Of a DNA stretch of 64,000 bases, positions 35,708 through 43,618 are shown piece by piece; within the stretch, counting starts at the first letter, position 1; every line of letters starts with the position of its first letter. The DNA is from Hyunsoonleella aestuarii (lineage in GTDB: Bacteria; Bacteroidota; Bacteroidia; Flavobacteriales; Flavobacteriaceae). The stretch covers positions 130,001 through 194,000 of the forward strand of contig NZ_VAWB01000001.1 of the NCBI RefSeq assembly GCF_006148925.1, in the 5' to 3' direction. Position numbers and translations under genes: made by a program. Below the pieces are notes generated by a model. That model worked only from the letters and a program-made list of their open reading frames with translations, did no database searches and was not told where the DNA came from.

Positions 35708-36658
35708 ATGAAAGTATTAGCAAACGATGGAATTTCTCAAAGCGGTATTGATGCTTTAGAAAAAGGAGGTTACGAAGTAATTACAACAACCGTAGCACAA
35801 GAACAATTAATAAACTACATCAATGAAAAAGATATTGCAGTTCTTTTGGTAAGAAGTGCAACAACTGTTCGTAAAGATTTAATTGATGCTTGTCCAGGGT
35901 TAAAAATCATCGGGCGTGGCGGCGTTGGCATGGATAATATTGATGTTGAGTACGCACGTGAAAAAGGTTTAAGCGTTATTAATACACCGGCTGCATCTTC
36001 TCACTCTGTAGCAGAATTAGTGTTTGGTCATTTATATGGTTTAGCGCGTTTTTTACATAGCTCGAATAGAGAAATGCCTTTAGAAGGAGACAGTAATTTT
36101 AAAGGTCTAAAGAAAGCTTACGCTAAAGGAACCGAACTAAAAGGGAAAACTTTAGGTGTTTTAGGTTTTGGCCGAATTGGTCAGGCCACAGCAAAAGTGG
36201 CTCTTGGTGCTGGTATGAAGGTAGTTGCATTTGATCCATTTTTGGAAAAAGCTAATTTAGAATTAGACTTTTTTGATGGTCAGACATTAAGCTTCGATAT
36301 TGAAACCATCTCCAAAGAAGAGGTTTTAAAGCAATCAGATTTTATTACCCTTCACGTTCCTGCTCAAAAGGAATATGTTATTGATGAAGCAGAATTTAAC
36401 ATGATGAAAGATGGTGTTATTTTAGCAAATGCTGCACGAGGTGGTGTTGTTAATGAAGTTGCATTAGTGAATGCCATAGAAAGCGGTAAAGTTGCTAGAG
36501 CCGCTTTAGATGTTTTTGAAAAAGAGCCAAAACCTGAAATTCAATTACTAATGAATGCTTCATTATCGTTAACACCTCATACTGGAGCTGCAACTAATGA
36601 AGCACAAGATAGAATTGGTACGGAATTAGCCTCTCAAATTATTAGTATTTTGGGATAA
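35708..36658 (+). CDS. serA: D-3-phosphoglycerate dehydrogenase, short form
   Basis: NAD-dependent oxidation of 3-phosphoglycerate, first step of serine synthesis. The 316 residues form the substrate domain and the Rossmann domain (GKTLGVLGFGRIGQATAKVAL, about 145-165), with RGGVGMDNID, HVPAQKEYVID and the catalytic His in LTPHTGAAT. There is no C-terminal ACT domain, so feedback by serine through ACT is not expected. I prefer the ATG at 35708 (MKVLANDG). An ATG 18 nt upstream is part of the palindromic repeat and would add only polar residues. Confidence 0.93.
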   Translation: MKVLANDGISQSGIDALEKGGYEVITTTVAQEQLINYINEKDIAVLLVRSATTVRKDLIDACPGLKIIGRGGVGMDNIDVEYAREKGLSVINTPAASSHSVAELVFGHLYGLARFLHSSNREMPLEGDSNFKGLKKAYAKGTELKGKTLGVLGFGRIGQATAKVALGAGMKVVAFDPFLEKANLELDFFDGQTLSFDIETISKEEVLKQSDFITLHVPAQKEYVIDEAEFNMMKDGVILANAARGGVVNEVALVNAIESGKVARAALDVFEKEPKPEIQLLMNASLSLTPHTGAATNEAQDRIGTELASQIISILG

Positions 36659-36690
36659 AAAATTAAAATGTGACTTTTTAGTTATAATTG

Positions 36691-36721
36691 AGTCCTAACT
36701 ATTGACGTTAGGACTTTTTTT
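36691..36721 (+). terminator. Terminator of serC-serA
   Basis: A 9-bp perfect stem (AGTCCTAAC with GTTAGGACT), 7-nt loop, then seven T. Confidence 0.85.
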
Positions 36722-36769
36722 GTACCTTATTTACCCCTTTATTTAACCTCTTTAAAATTAAAAACAATT

Positions 36770-37408
36770 ATGTCAGGAATTTTAGATTTATTAAACAGCG
36801 ACTTAGGAAAAACCATAATAAGTGGTGTTGCGGGTCAAACCAAACAGCCTCAAAATAAAACACAAGATGTTTTAACCATGGCATTGCCAGTATTAATGCA
36901 AGCCATGAAACGAAATGCTTCAACACCTCAAGGTGCAGAAGGTTTACTAGGAGCACTTAATAGCAAACACGATGGAAGTATTTTAGATAATCTAGGTGGT
37001 TTATTTAGTGGCGGTGTCGACTCAAATGTATTGGATGATGGTGGAAAAATTTTAGGGCATGTCCTTGGAAATAAACAGCAAAACGTTCAAAATACCTTAG
37101 GTGCTAAAGCTGGAATGGATGCAGGTTCTGTGGCTCAAATACTTAAAGTTGCTGCTCCTATTCTATTGGGTGTTCTTGGAAAACAAACAAGACAACAAAA
37201 CGTAAGTAGTCCAAGTGGATTAGAAGGCTTGCTAGGAGGCTTATTAAAAGGAAACTCTCCTCAACAAGAGCAAAGCTTTTTAGAATCTATATTAGACGCA
37301 GATGGAGACGGAAGTGTAATCGATGATGTGGCTGGTATGGTTTTAGGCGGAAATAAAAAGAAAGGTGGCCTAGGAGGTTTACTTGGCGGATTATTTGGTG
37401 GTAAATAA
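36770..37408 (+). CDS. DUF937 domain protein
   Basis: A 212-residue cytosolic protein of the DUF937 family. A first copy lies at about 5-95 (LNSDLGKTIISGVAGQT...VLTMALPVLMQAMKRN) and a second related half at about 100-170 (VAQILKVAAPILLGVLGKQ). The C-terminal tail is Gly/Leu-rich (GGLLGGLFGGK) with an Asp-rich LDADGDGSVIDDV patch like a calcium-type loop. The function is unknown. It is a single gene with terminators on both sides. Confidence 0.85.
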   Translation: MSGILDLLNSDLGKTIISGVAGQTKQPQNKTQDVLTMALPVLMQAMKRNASTPQGAEGLLGALNSKHDGSILDNLGGLFSGGVDSNVLDDGGKILGHVLGNKQQNVQNTLGAKAGMDAGSVAQILKVAAPILLGVLGKQTRQQNVSSPSGLEGLLGGLLKGNSPQQEQSFLESILDADGDGSVIDDVAGMVLGGNKKKGGLGGLLGGLFGGK

Positions 37409-37430
37409 CTAGTCAAGTTAATAAACGGTA

Positions 37431-37461
37431 AAAAAAGCCGAACTTATTGTTCGGCTTTTTT
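37431..37461 (+). terminator. Terminator after the DUF937 gene
   Basis: A 13-bp perfect stem (AAAAAAGCCGAAC with GTTCGGCTTTTTT) with a TTATT loop. It would also work on the minus strand. Confidence 0.85.
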
Positions 37462-37617
37462 GTTAAATAAACTATATAGGACAACACTGAGGAATGATTT
37501 TTTGTAACTTTAGTCAAAAGCATATCTATCCCGCATTAAAATCAAGTTTTAACTCATTCTAAATTTTAAATGAAGTATGCTTAAGATAATATCGAGACGT
37601 AATAAAAATTTTAGACT

Positions 37618-38058
37618 ATGAAAAACTTATACTACCTAGCGCTTATTGTTGGTATATTCATGTTTAATTGTAATAGCCCAAAAACAACCGTAAATAAAAA
37701 AGAAGAACACCCTAACCGTATTAAGCAAAATGACACAGTTACTATCGCTAACGAAGAGTTAGAGTATGAGATTATTATTATTGAGCCTGGATTTAACTTC
37801 TGGTTGCAAAGTAGCGCAAGACCCAGAGGGTACTATTCGCAACAGTTTTTGGAAAATAGAAATCAATTGTTAGTCATAGAATGGAACCAACGTGTACTTC
37901 AACCTCAAAGATTTAATCCTAATCTTTATGAACTTCAAATTGATTATCAACAAAATATAGATTACGGTTACGAAGTTAATTACCTGCTTTATAACTATTT
38001 TATATATTTTCAGCTAACCTATAATCAAAGATTAGGGCCTTTTCTTCCCAGAATTTAA
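37618..38058 (+). CDS. DUF6146 family lipoprotein
   Basis: A 146-residue exported protein with a lipoprotein-type signal (YYLALIVGIFMFNC, Cys18). The mature part contains NEELEYEIIIIEPGFNFWLQSSARPRGYYS and repeats of aromatic/Asn residues near the C-terminus. I recognise it as the DUF6146 group of Flavobacteriia. The function is unknown. It is followed after 36 nt by the DUF6787 gene in the same direction. Confidence 0.8.
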   Translation: MKNLYYLALIVGIFMFNCNSPKTTVNKKEEHPNRIKQNDTVTIANEELEYEIIIIEPGFNFWLQSSARPRGYYSQQFLENRNQLLVIEWNQRVLQPQRFNPNLYELQIDYQQNIDYGYEVNYLLYNYFIYFQLTYNQRLGPFLPRI

Positions 38059-38070
38059 ATCAATTTTAGT

Positions 38071-38078
38071 TATTTTTG
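38071..38078 (+). promoter_or_regulatory. Candidate -7 element for the DUF6787-receptor unit
   Basis: TATTTTTG 16 nt before the GTG start of the DUF6787 gene, matching TAnnTTTG. No clear TTG lies at the right distance. Confidence 0.35.
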
Positions 38079-38094
38079 CTTTCAAAATTGAAAA

Positions 38095-38397
38095 GTGAAC
38101 AAACTGAAGGAACGTTGGGGTATTGATAACAATTGGCAAATTGTAGTTATTCTAGTTGTTTTTGCCGTTACAGGCTCTACCGCTTCATATATTGGTAAGC
38201 CTATTTTAAATTTTATCAATATTTCTTCAGAAACACTTGGTAGTATTAGCTATTGGGTCATTAGAATTCTATTACTATTTATTGTTTATCAATTTCTTCT
38301 CGTGTTTTTTGGCTGGATATTTGGGCAATACAAGTTTTTTTGGAATTTCGAAAAGAAAATGCTCCGAAGAATTGGCTTTAAACGATTTCTAGATTAA
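38095..38397 (+). CDS. DUF6787 family membrane protein
   Basis: A 100-residue protein starting with GTG. The N-terminus LKERWGIDNNWQIVVILVVFAVTGSTASYIGKPI is the family hallmark. Membrane segments lie at about 14-33 and 50-75, and the basic C-terminus is predicted in the cytosol (MLRRIGFKRFLD). The function is unknown. Its stop overlaps the start of the next gene by 1 nt, suggesting translational coupling with the His-rich protein and then the receptor. Confidence 0.82.
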   Translation: MNKLKERWGIDNNWQIVVILVVFAVTGSTASYIGKPILNFINISSETLGSISYWVIRILLLFIVYQFLLVFFGWIFGQYKFFWNFEKKMLRRIGFKRFLD

Positions 38398-38735
38398 TGC
38401 AAGTACTTAGACAACATATCGCTTTTAAGTTTTTAGCCCTTATAATAGTATTAGCTTTATTTGCTCCATCTGTCGATAAGTTTGTACATACCTTCTCACA
38501 CCATGAACATAAAGTATGTAATGGTGATGAAACAACACATTTTCACGAAGTAGATTTAGACTGTGAATTCTATAAATTTCAGCTAAACAAAAATTTTACC
38601 ATTTCGAAAGGCAATACAGACTTTTTAGTCCTTCAAGAAGAATATAAAGAAATAGTATCTCAATATTTATTTCTAAGTGATTACCAACGTTTACATTTTT
38701 CGCTCCGTGGCCCTCCTCAAGTTAATTTAATATAG
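38397..38735 (+). CDS. Small exported or membrane-anchored His-rich protein, possible metal binder
   Basis: A 112-residue protein with an N-terminal hydrophobic segment (FKFLALIIVLALFAPSVDKF, about 11-30) that is either a signal peptide or an anchor. A His/Cys cluster follows: HTFSHHEHKVC (about 32-42), THFHEVDLDC (about 47-56). The rest is unremarkable and ends RGPPQVNLI. The spacing of His and Cys fits a Zn or Cu site. It lies between the coupled DUF6787 gene and, 56 nt later, a receptor with a His/Asp-rich loop. I do not know a named family; a metal-handling role is inference. Confidence 0.75.
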   Translation: MQVLRQHIAFKFLALIIVLALFAPSVDKFVHTFSHHEHKVCNGDETTHFHEVDLDCEFYKFQLNKNFTISKGNTDFLVLQEEYKEIVSQYLFLSDYQRLHFSLRGPPQVNLI

Positions 38736-38791
38736 AATTAAATGTTAGATATAATCTAACAACTTTTAAATTAAATTAATAAAATCCCATT

Positions 38792-41053
38792 ATGAAATCA
38801 TTAATTAATGTATTGCTATTATTGGCAGTACTTCCATTATTTTCACAAAATTTTTTACAAGGAGAAATTAAAAATAAAGAAACTAATCAACCCATTTTTG
38901 GTGCTCATGTATATTTTCCCGAATTAGAGCTTGGAGGGGCTACAGATGAATTAGGTACGTTCAACTTCAGTGGTTTACCAGAAGGCAACTATAAAATGAT
39001 TGTATCGGTTCTTGGTTTTGAAACAAAATCCTTATCATTTCAAATTCCTTATTCTGATGCTATTAGTATTGAATTATCACCTTCAGCAATTGAAATTGAA
39101 GGTGTTATCATTTCAACACCTTTTCATAAATTACAGAGTGAAAACGTGATGAAAGTCGAACAGGAATCTATTGCTAACTTAAATTCTCAAGGTGCAATAA
39201 ATTTAGCCGATGGTATTACAAATTTTGCCGGAGTAGAAAGTGTTACAACAGGCTTAGGTATAGGTAAACCTGTAATCCGAGGTTTAAGTAGCAATCGTGT
39301 TTTAGTTTATACACAAGGTGTTCGTTTAGAAAACCAGCAATATGGTGACGAACATGGCCTAGGTTTAAGTTCTAACGGTCTTGAAAGTGTAGAGGTCATA
39401 AAAGGCCCAGCTTCTCTGTTGTATGGAAGCGATGCTCTTGGCGGTGTGTTATATCTAAATCCAGAGAAATTTGCTAATAAAAACACAGCAACTGCAGATG
39501 CATCATTCAATTATTTTACAAACACGAAAGGTTATAATAGCAATATTGGCGTTCAAAAATCTACTGAAAACTTTAAATTTTTGTTTAGAGGAAGTACCAG
39601 CGAGCACTCCGATTATAATACAGACAGCTACCGAGTAACCAATACAAGATTTAGAGAACAGGACATAAAAGTAGGCTTAGGCTATCAAATCACCAATTTT
39701 AAAACTGAATTACGTTATAACCTTAATCTATCAAAACTTGGGATTCCAGAAGAACTAGGCGAGCAATCTACCAATAAAGCTCCTCTACTTCCCTATCAAG
39801 ACATTACCAATCATATTTTAAGTTCAAAATCTACTGTGTTCTTCAAAGATTCGAAATTGGATATTAATATAGGTTTAATTTATAATGATAGGAAAGAATT
39901 TGAAGACCACCATCACCATGATGAAGAAGACCATGATGATGATGATGATGATGATATGCATGACGAAGATGAAGAGCATGACGAAGAACACGATGATGAC
40001 GAAGTTCTAGAAGCAGCGCTACATATGAAACTAAAAACATTGAATTATGATGTAAAATATCATCTTCCTGAATTAGGGAAATTTGAAACCATTTTAGGTG
40101 TCCAAGGTATGACGCAATCCAACACTAACTATGGGGAAGAGCAGCTCATTCCAGATGCAGTAACTAATGACATTGGAATCTTAGCAACGTCACATATTCA
40201 TTTTGAAAACGCCGACATTCAGTTAGGTGCAAGATTTGACAATCGTAGCATAGATATAGCATCTGGACTTAACAGAAGTTTTAACAGCTTTAATGGAGCC
40301 TTAGGGGTAAAGACTAACCTTGGTAATAATATTATTGCACGAGTAAATCTTGCTTCTGGATTTCGTGGCCCAAATTTAGCTGAGTTAGCTTCAGATGGCT
40401 CACACGAAGGAACCAATCGTTATGAGATTGGTAATGCCGATTTAAAAAGTGAACAAAACTTCCAAACAGATGTTGCTCTTGAATACAAAAACGAGCATAT
40501 CGAAATTTTTGCGAACGGATTTTATAACATCATCAACAATTATATTTATTTAAGTCCTAACGGCGAATTTATAGACGAAGACCCTGTTTTTCTTTATTTG
40601 CAAGACGATGCTAAACTGTATGGTGGAGAATTTGGATTTCATTTACACCCCCATCCTCTGGATTGGTTGCATCTAGAATCTAGTTTTGAGACAGTGACTG
40701 GCAAACAAGATAACCATGATTATTTACCTTTAATTCCAGCAAACTCATTGACCAATACTTTAAGAGCTGAGTTTAACACCAATTGGTTTAAGAAAGGCTA
40801 TGCGTTTGTTAGATTACGTTCCACATTTAACCAAGATAATGTAAGTGCTTTTGAAACCCCAACCGACAGCTTCAATCTTTTAAGCATTGGTTTTGGTGGA
40901 AGTATATCCTTATTTAAAAACGAATTGAATATGTATGTTTCAGCTACTAACTTAACGAATGAGACTTATATTAATCATTTGTCACGACTAAAACCGGATG
41001 GTATATTTAATATGGGTAGAAATATAAGTATAGGGATTACTTATAATTTATAA
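38792..41053 (+). CDS. TonB-dependent receptor with a long His/Asp-rich loop, probable metal uptake
   Basis: A 753-residue outer-membrane receptor: signal peptide (about 1-18), carboxypeptidase-regulatory-like domain (about 20-95), plug (about 115-225; GLGIGKPVIRGLSSNRVLVY, VIKGPASLLYGSDALGG) and barrel ending GRNISIGITYNL. Between barrel strands, residues about 371-404 are almost only Asp, Glu and His, beginning DHHHHDEEDH. ZnuD-type zinc receptors and CopA/OprC-like receptors carry similar His-rich external loops, so zinc (or copper/nickel) is a fair guess. The cluster with a small His-rich exported protein supports this. No Fur/Zur box was identified. Confidence 0.9.
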   Translation: MKSLINVLLLLAVLPLFSQNFLQGEIKNKETNQPIFGAHVYFPELELGGATDELGTFNFSGLPEGNYKMIVSVLGFETKSLSFQIPYSDAISIELSPSAIEIEGVIISTPFHKLQSENVMKVEQESIANLNSQGAINLADGITNFAGVESVTTGLGIGKPVIRGLSSNRVLVYTQGVRLENQQYGDEHGLGLSSNGLESVEVIKGPASLLYGSDALGGVLYLNPEKFANKNTATADASFNYFTNTKGYNSNIGVQKSTENFKFLFRGSTSEHSDYNTDSYRVTNTRFREQDIKVGLGYQITNFKTELRYNLNLSKLGIPEELGEQSTNKAPLLPYQDITNHILSSKSTVFFKDSKLDINIGLIYNDRKEFEDHHHHDEEDHDDDDDDDMHDEDEEHDEEHDDDEVLEAALHMKLKTLNYDVKYHLPELGKFETILGVQGMTQSNTNYGEEQLIPDAVTNDIGILATSHIHFENADIQLGARFDNRSIDIASGLNRSFNSFNGALGVKTNLGNNIIARVNLASGFRGPNLAELASDGSHEGTNRYEIGNADLKSEQNFQTDVALEYKNEHIEIFANGFYNIINNYIYLSPNGEFIDEDPVFLYLQDDAKLYGGEFGFHLHPHPLDWLHLESSFETVTGKQDNHDYLPLIPANSLTNTLRAEFNTNWFKKGYAFVRLRSTFNQDNVSAFETPTDSFNLLSIGFGGSISLFKNELNMYVSATNLTNETYINHLSRLKPDGIFNMGRNISIGITYNL

Positions 41054-41060
41054 GAAGAAA

Positions 41061-41128
41061 AAGGTTGTCTAAAAAGTTAACCATAAAGCACTAAGAAAAG
41101 TACTTCTTAGGCAACCTTATTTTTTTTA
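41061..41128. terminator. Terminator region after the His-rich receptor, with competing stems
   Basis: AAGGTTGTCTAA (41061-41072) pairs with TTAGGCAACCTT (41107-41118), and TTTTTTTT follows. Inside, CTAAGAA and TTCTTAG form a second stem that uses the same TTAG. The right arm overlaps the end of the convergent gene at 41107. Confidence 0.6.
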
Positions 41129-41382
41129 CCACTGAAAACATAAGTATAAAGCCACATTAAGGTAAAGGTTGGAATAACATCTAAACCAGGCATCACTTCT
41201 TCAATAAAAGAAATAACACCTGCTATATTACCGGGCTTTCCTTTATATAATTTAGTCATTATCCATCCTGAAAGCGGCGCCCAAACAATATCTGAAAATT
41301 CACCAATTCCAGGAATAATAAAAGAGATATAGCCTATGGTATCAAAAAGTAACCCTAAGGCTAATATTTTATATTTATTCAT
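41107..41382 (-). CDS. Small membrane protein of unknown function
   Basis: A 91-residue protein with hydrophobic segments at about 6-24, 30-47 and 68-85, rich in Gly, Pro and Ile (FIIPGIGEFSDIVWAPLSGW). It resembles small conserved membrane proteins of Bacteroidota whose function is not known. It is convergent with the receptor gene and its C-terminal codons form part of that gene's terminator stem. It ends in a Lys-rich tail. Confidence 0.7.
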   Translation of the reverse strand: MNKYKILALGLLFDTIGYISFIIPGIGEFSDIVWAPLSGWIMTKLYKGKPGNIAGVISFIEEVMPGLDVIPTFTLMWLYTYVFSGKKNKVA

Positions 41383-41422
41383 TTAAACTTTTGATGAAAT
41401 AAGAACAAGAAATGTGCCAATA

Positions 41423-42010
41423 TTACTTCCCTATTAATTTTAAAAATTCGTTTCTGGTTTCAATTTTTTCAAACTGTCCTCGAAAACCAGAAGTGGTTGT
41501 GATGGAATTTTGTTTTTGAACACCGCGCATCATCATACACATATGAGACGCTTCAATAACTACTGCTACACCTTGTGGTTTAAGTGTATTATTTATACAA
41601 TCCAAAATTTGCTCAGTCAATCGTTCTTGCACTTGTAAACGTCTTGCAAAAACATCTACAATTCTAGGGAGCTTGCTCAACCCAACTATATATCCATTAG
41701 GAATGTATGCGATATGTACTTTTCCAAAAAATGGTAAAATATGATGTTCACAAAGTGAATATAATTCTATGTCTTTAACAATTACCATTTCATTATAAGA
41801 CTCTTTAAACATAGCACCCGTTAAAATTTCAACTGGATCTTGATCATAACCTTGGGTTAAAAACTGCATAGCTTTGGCAGCACGTTCTGGGGTTTTTATT
41901 AAACCGTCACGGCTAGTATCTTCACCTAAATCTTCAATAATATTTTTATAGCGTTCCTTAATATCCTTTGTTACTTCAATATTGTATTCTTCCAAATTCT
42001 TATATGGCAT
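41423..42010 (-). CDS. folE: GTP cyclohydrolase I
   Basis: Makes dihydroneopterin triphosphate from GTP, first step of tetrahydrofolate and pterin synthesis. The 195-residue protein has the zinc/active-site [20 protein letters not shown] (about 90-110), [23 protein letters not shown] and the second Cys in [12 protein letters not shown] chose the ATG at 42010 ([10 protein letters not shown]). An upstream in-frame ATG at 42145 would add 45 unrelated residues and overlap the divergent ABC gene. The GCH1 fold is complete. Confidence 0.96.
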   Translation of the reverse strand: MPYKNLEEYNIEVTKDIKERYKNIIEDLGEDTSRDGLIKTPERAAKAMQFLTQGYDQDPVEILTGAMFKESYNEMVIVKDIELYSLCEHHILPFFGKVHIAYIPNGYIVGLSKLPRIVDVFARRLQVQERLTEQILDCINNTLKPQGVAVVIEASHMCMMMRGVQKQNSITTTSGFRGQFEKIETRNEFLKLIGK

Positions 42011-42132
42011 AACGTATTTAATTTCTTCCTTTTGAATAAATATAAAGTTAAAAGTCGACTTTCCAATAAAAAGGTTTCTTAATTGTAGGTCACAACAGAA
42101 AATAGTAAATTCACCATCAATATTTTCATGAC

Positions 42133-42798
42133 ATGATTGAAGCAAAAAACATACATAAATATTTTGATGATTTACAAGTACTTAAAGGCGTAGATATACA
42201 CGTAAAAAAAGGCGAAGTCGTTTCAATTGTAGGAGCTTCAGGTGCAGGAAAAACTACACTATTGCAGATACTAGGCACTTTAGATAAAGCTTCAAAAAAA
42301 GAAGATTATAGCTTAATCATAAATAAGACAGAAATAAAATCGTTAAATGATAAGGCTCTTGCCAAATTTAGGAATGAGCACATCGGTTTTATATTTCAAT
42401 TTCACCAATTACTACCAGAATTTACCGCATTAGAAAATGTTTGCTTACCTGCTTTCATAAAAGGCACAAAAAAAAATGAAGCTGAAAAACGTGCTAAGGA
42501 GCTTTTAGATTTTCTGGGGTTATCTCATCGCCACGAACATAAACCCAATGAATTATCTGGTGGGGAACAACAGCGGGTGGCAGTAGCTAGAGCACTAATA
42601 AATAATCCAGATTTAATTTTTGCAGATGAACCTTCTGGCAATTTAGATAGTGCATCAGCCGAAAATCTTCACAGCTTGTTTTTTAAGCTCCGAGATGAAT
42701 TTGGGCAAACTTTTGTGATTGTTACCCACAATGAAGATTTAGCAAATATGGCTGATAGAAAATTGGTGATGGTAGATGGAAAAATAGTAAACGAGTAA
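42133..42798 (+). CDS. LolD-like ABC transporter ATP-binding protein
   Basis: A 221-residue ATPase of the MacB/LolD/FtsE group: Walker [10 protein letters not shown] (about 34-42), Q-loop [16 protein letters not shown], signature [15 protein letters not shown] (about 140-154), Walker B LIFADEP and H-loop VTHN. LolD powers release of lipoproteins from the inner membrane with LolC/E. No permease gene is adjacent here, which is common in Bacteroidota, so the partner is unknown. It is divergent from folE and followed 10 nt later by the TIGR02757 gene. Confidence 0.92.
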   Translation: MIEAKNIHKYFDDLQVLKGVDIHVKKGEVVSIVGASGAGKTTLLQILGTLDKASKKEDYSLIINKTEIKSLNDKALAKFRNEHIGFIFQFHQLLPEFTALENVCLPAFIKGTKKNEAEKRAKELLDFLGLSHRHEHKPNELSGGEQQRVAVARALINNPDLIFADEPSGNLDSASAENLHSLFFKLRDEFGQTFVIVTHNEDLANMADRKLVMVDGKIVNE

Positions 42799-42808
42799 TT
42801 TTTTTATT

Positions 42809-43573
42809 TTGAATCAAAAAGATCTCAAAGAATTTCTCGATCTCAAGGTTTCACAGTATAACAATCCTAAATTTATTGAAAGTGACCCCATTCAAATCCC
42901 GCATACATTTACTAAAAAAGAGGACATTGAAATTTCTGGGTTTTTAACTGCCACTATTTCTTGGGGGAATCGCAAAAGTATTATTAATAATGCAAATCGA
43001 CTTATGCTCCTGCTTGATAATGCTCCATATGATTTTGTATTAAATCACAAGGAAACCGATTTAGAAAAACTAAAATCTTTTGTTCATCGAACTTTTAATG
43101 GTGATGATTGTATTCAGTTTATTAAGTGTTTGAGAAATATTTATGAAAATCATAATGGTCTTGAAGCTGTATTTTCAAAATTTGTAGAAAAAGATTCACT
43201 TCAAAAATCTATTTCAGAATTCAAACGAATTTTCTTTGAAATTGAACATGTTACTAGAACTCAAAAACATGTTAGCGACCCACTAAAAAATTCAGCAGCC
43301 AAAAGGTTGAATATGATGCTGAGATGGTTTATACGAAATGACAATGCGGGTGTTGACTTTGGAATTTGGAAGAGCATATCCCCTTCCCAGTTATCATGCC
43401 CATTGGATGTACATTCAGGTAATGTTGCCAGAAAACTAGGATTACTAAAAAGAAAACAGAATGATGCGAAAGCTCTTAAAGAACTGGATATTAATCTTAG
43501 AAATCTAGACCCTTTGGACCCTGTTAAATACGACTATGCGCTATTTGGCCTTGGCGTTTTTGAAGGGTTTTAA
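42809..43573 (+). CDS. TIGR02757 family protein
   Basis: A 254-residue cytosolic protein conserved in Bacteroidota, with the family segments FLTATISWGNRKSIINNANRLM (about 46-67), SAAKRLNMMLRWFIRNDNAGVDFGIW and LDVHSGNVARKLGLLKRKQND. It may be related to helix-hairpin-helix DNA glycosylase folds (an HhH-like segment near the C-terminus), but the function is unproven. It starts with TTG at 42809; no ATG occurs near and ATT at 42806 is the only other candidate. It is co-transcribed with the LolD-like gene. Confidence 0.85.
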   Translation: MNQKDLKEFLDLKVSQYNNPKFIESDPIQIPHTFTKKEDIEISGFLTATISWGNRKSIINNANRLMLLLDNAPYDFVLNHKETDLEKLKSFVHRTFNGDDCIQFIKCLRNIYENHNGLEAVFSKFVEKDSLQKSISEFKRIFFEIEHVTRTQKHVSDPLKNSAAKRLNMMLRWFIRNDNAGVDFGIWKSISPSQLSCPLDVHSGNVARKLGLLKRKQNDAKALKELDINLRNLDPLDPVKYDYALFGLGVFEGF

Positions 43574-43618
43574 GTTTGTTTTCTTTATATTTAAACAATC
43601 AATCGTAATAAGCACTTT

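Noticed and set aside
39905-40008. GAT/GAC repeat as a sequencing artefact or microsatellite frameshift
   Set aside because: The frame is kept through the repeat and the barrel continues normally on both sides. It is low-complexity but coding.
42011-42145. Extended N-terminus of folE
   Set aside because: The extra 45 residues do not match GTP cyclohydrolase I and would overlap the divergent ABC gene; ATG 42010 fits the family.
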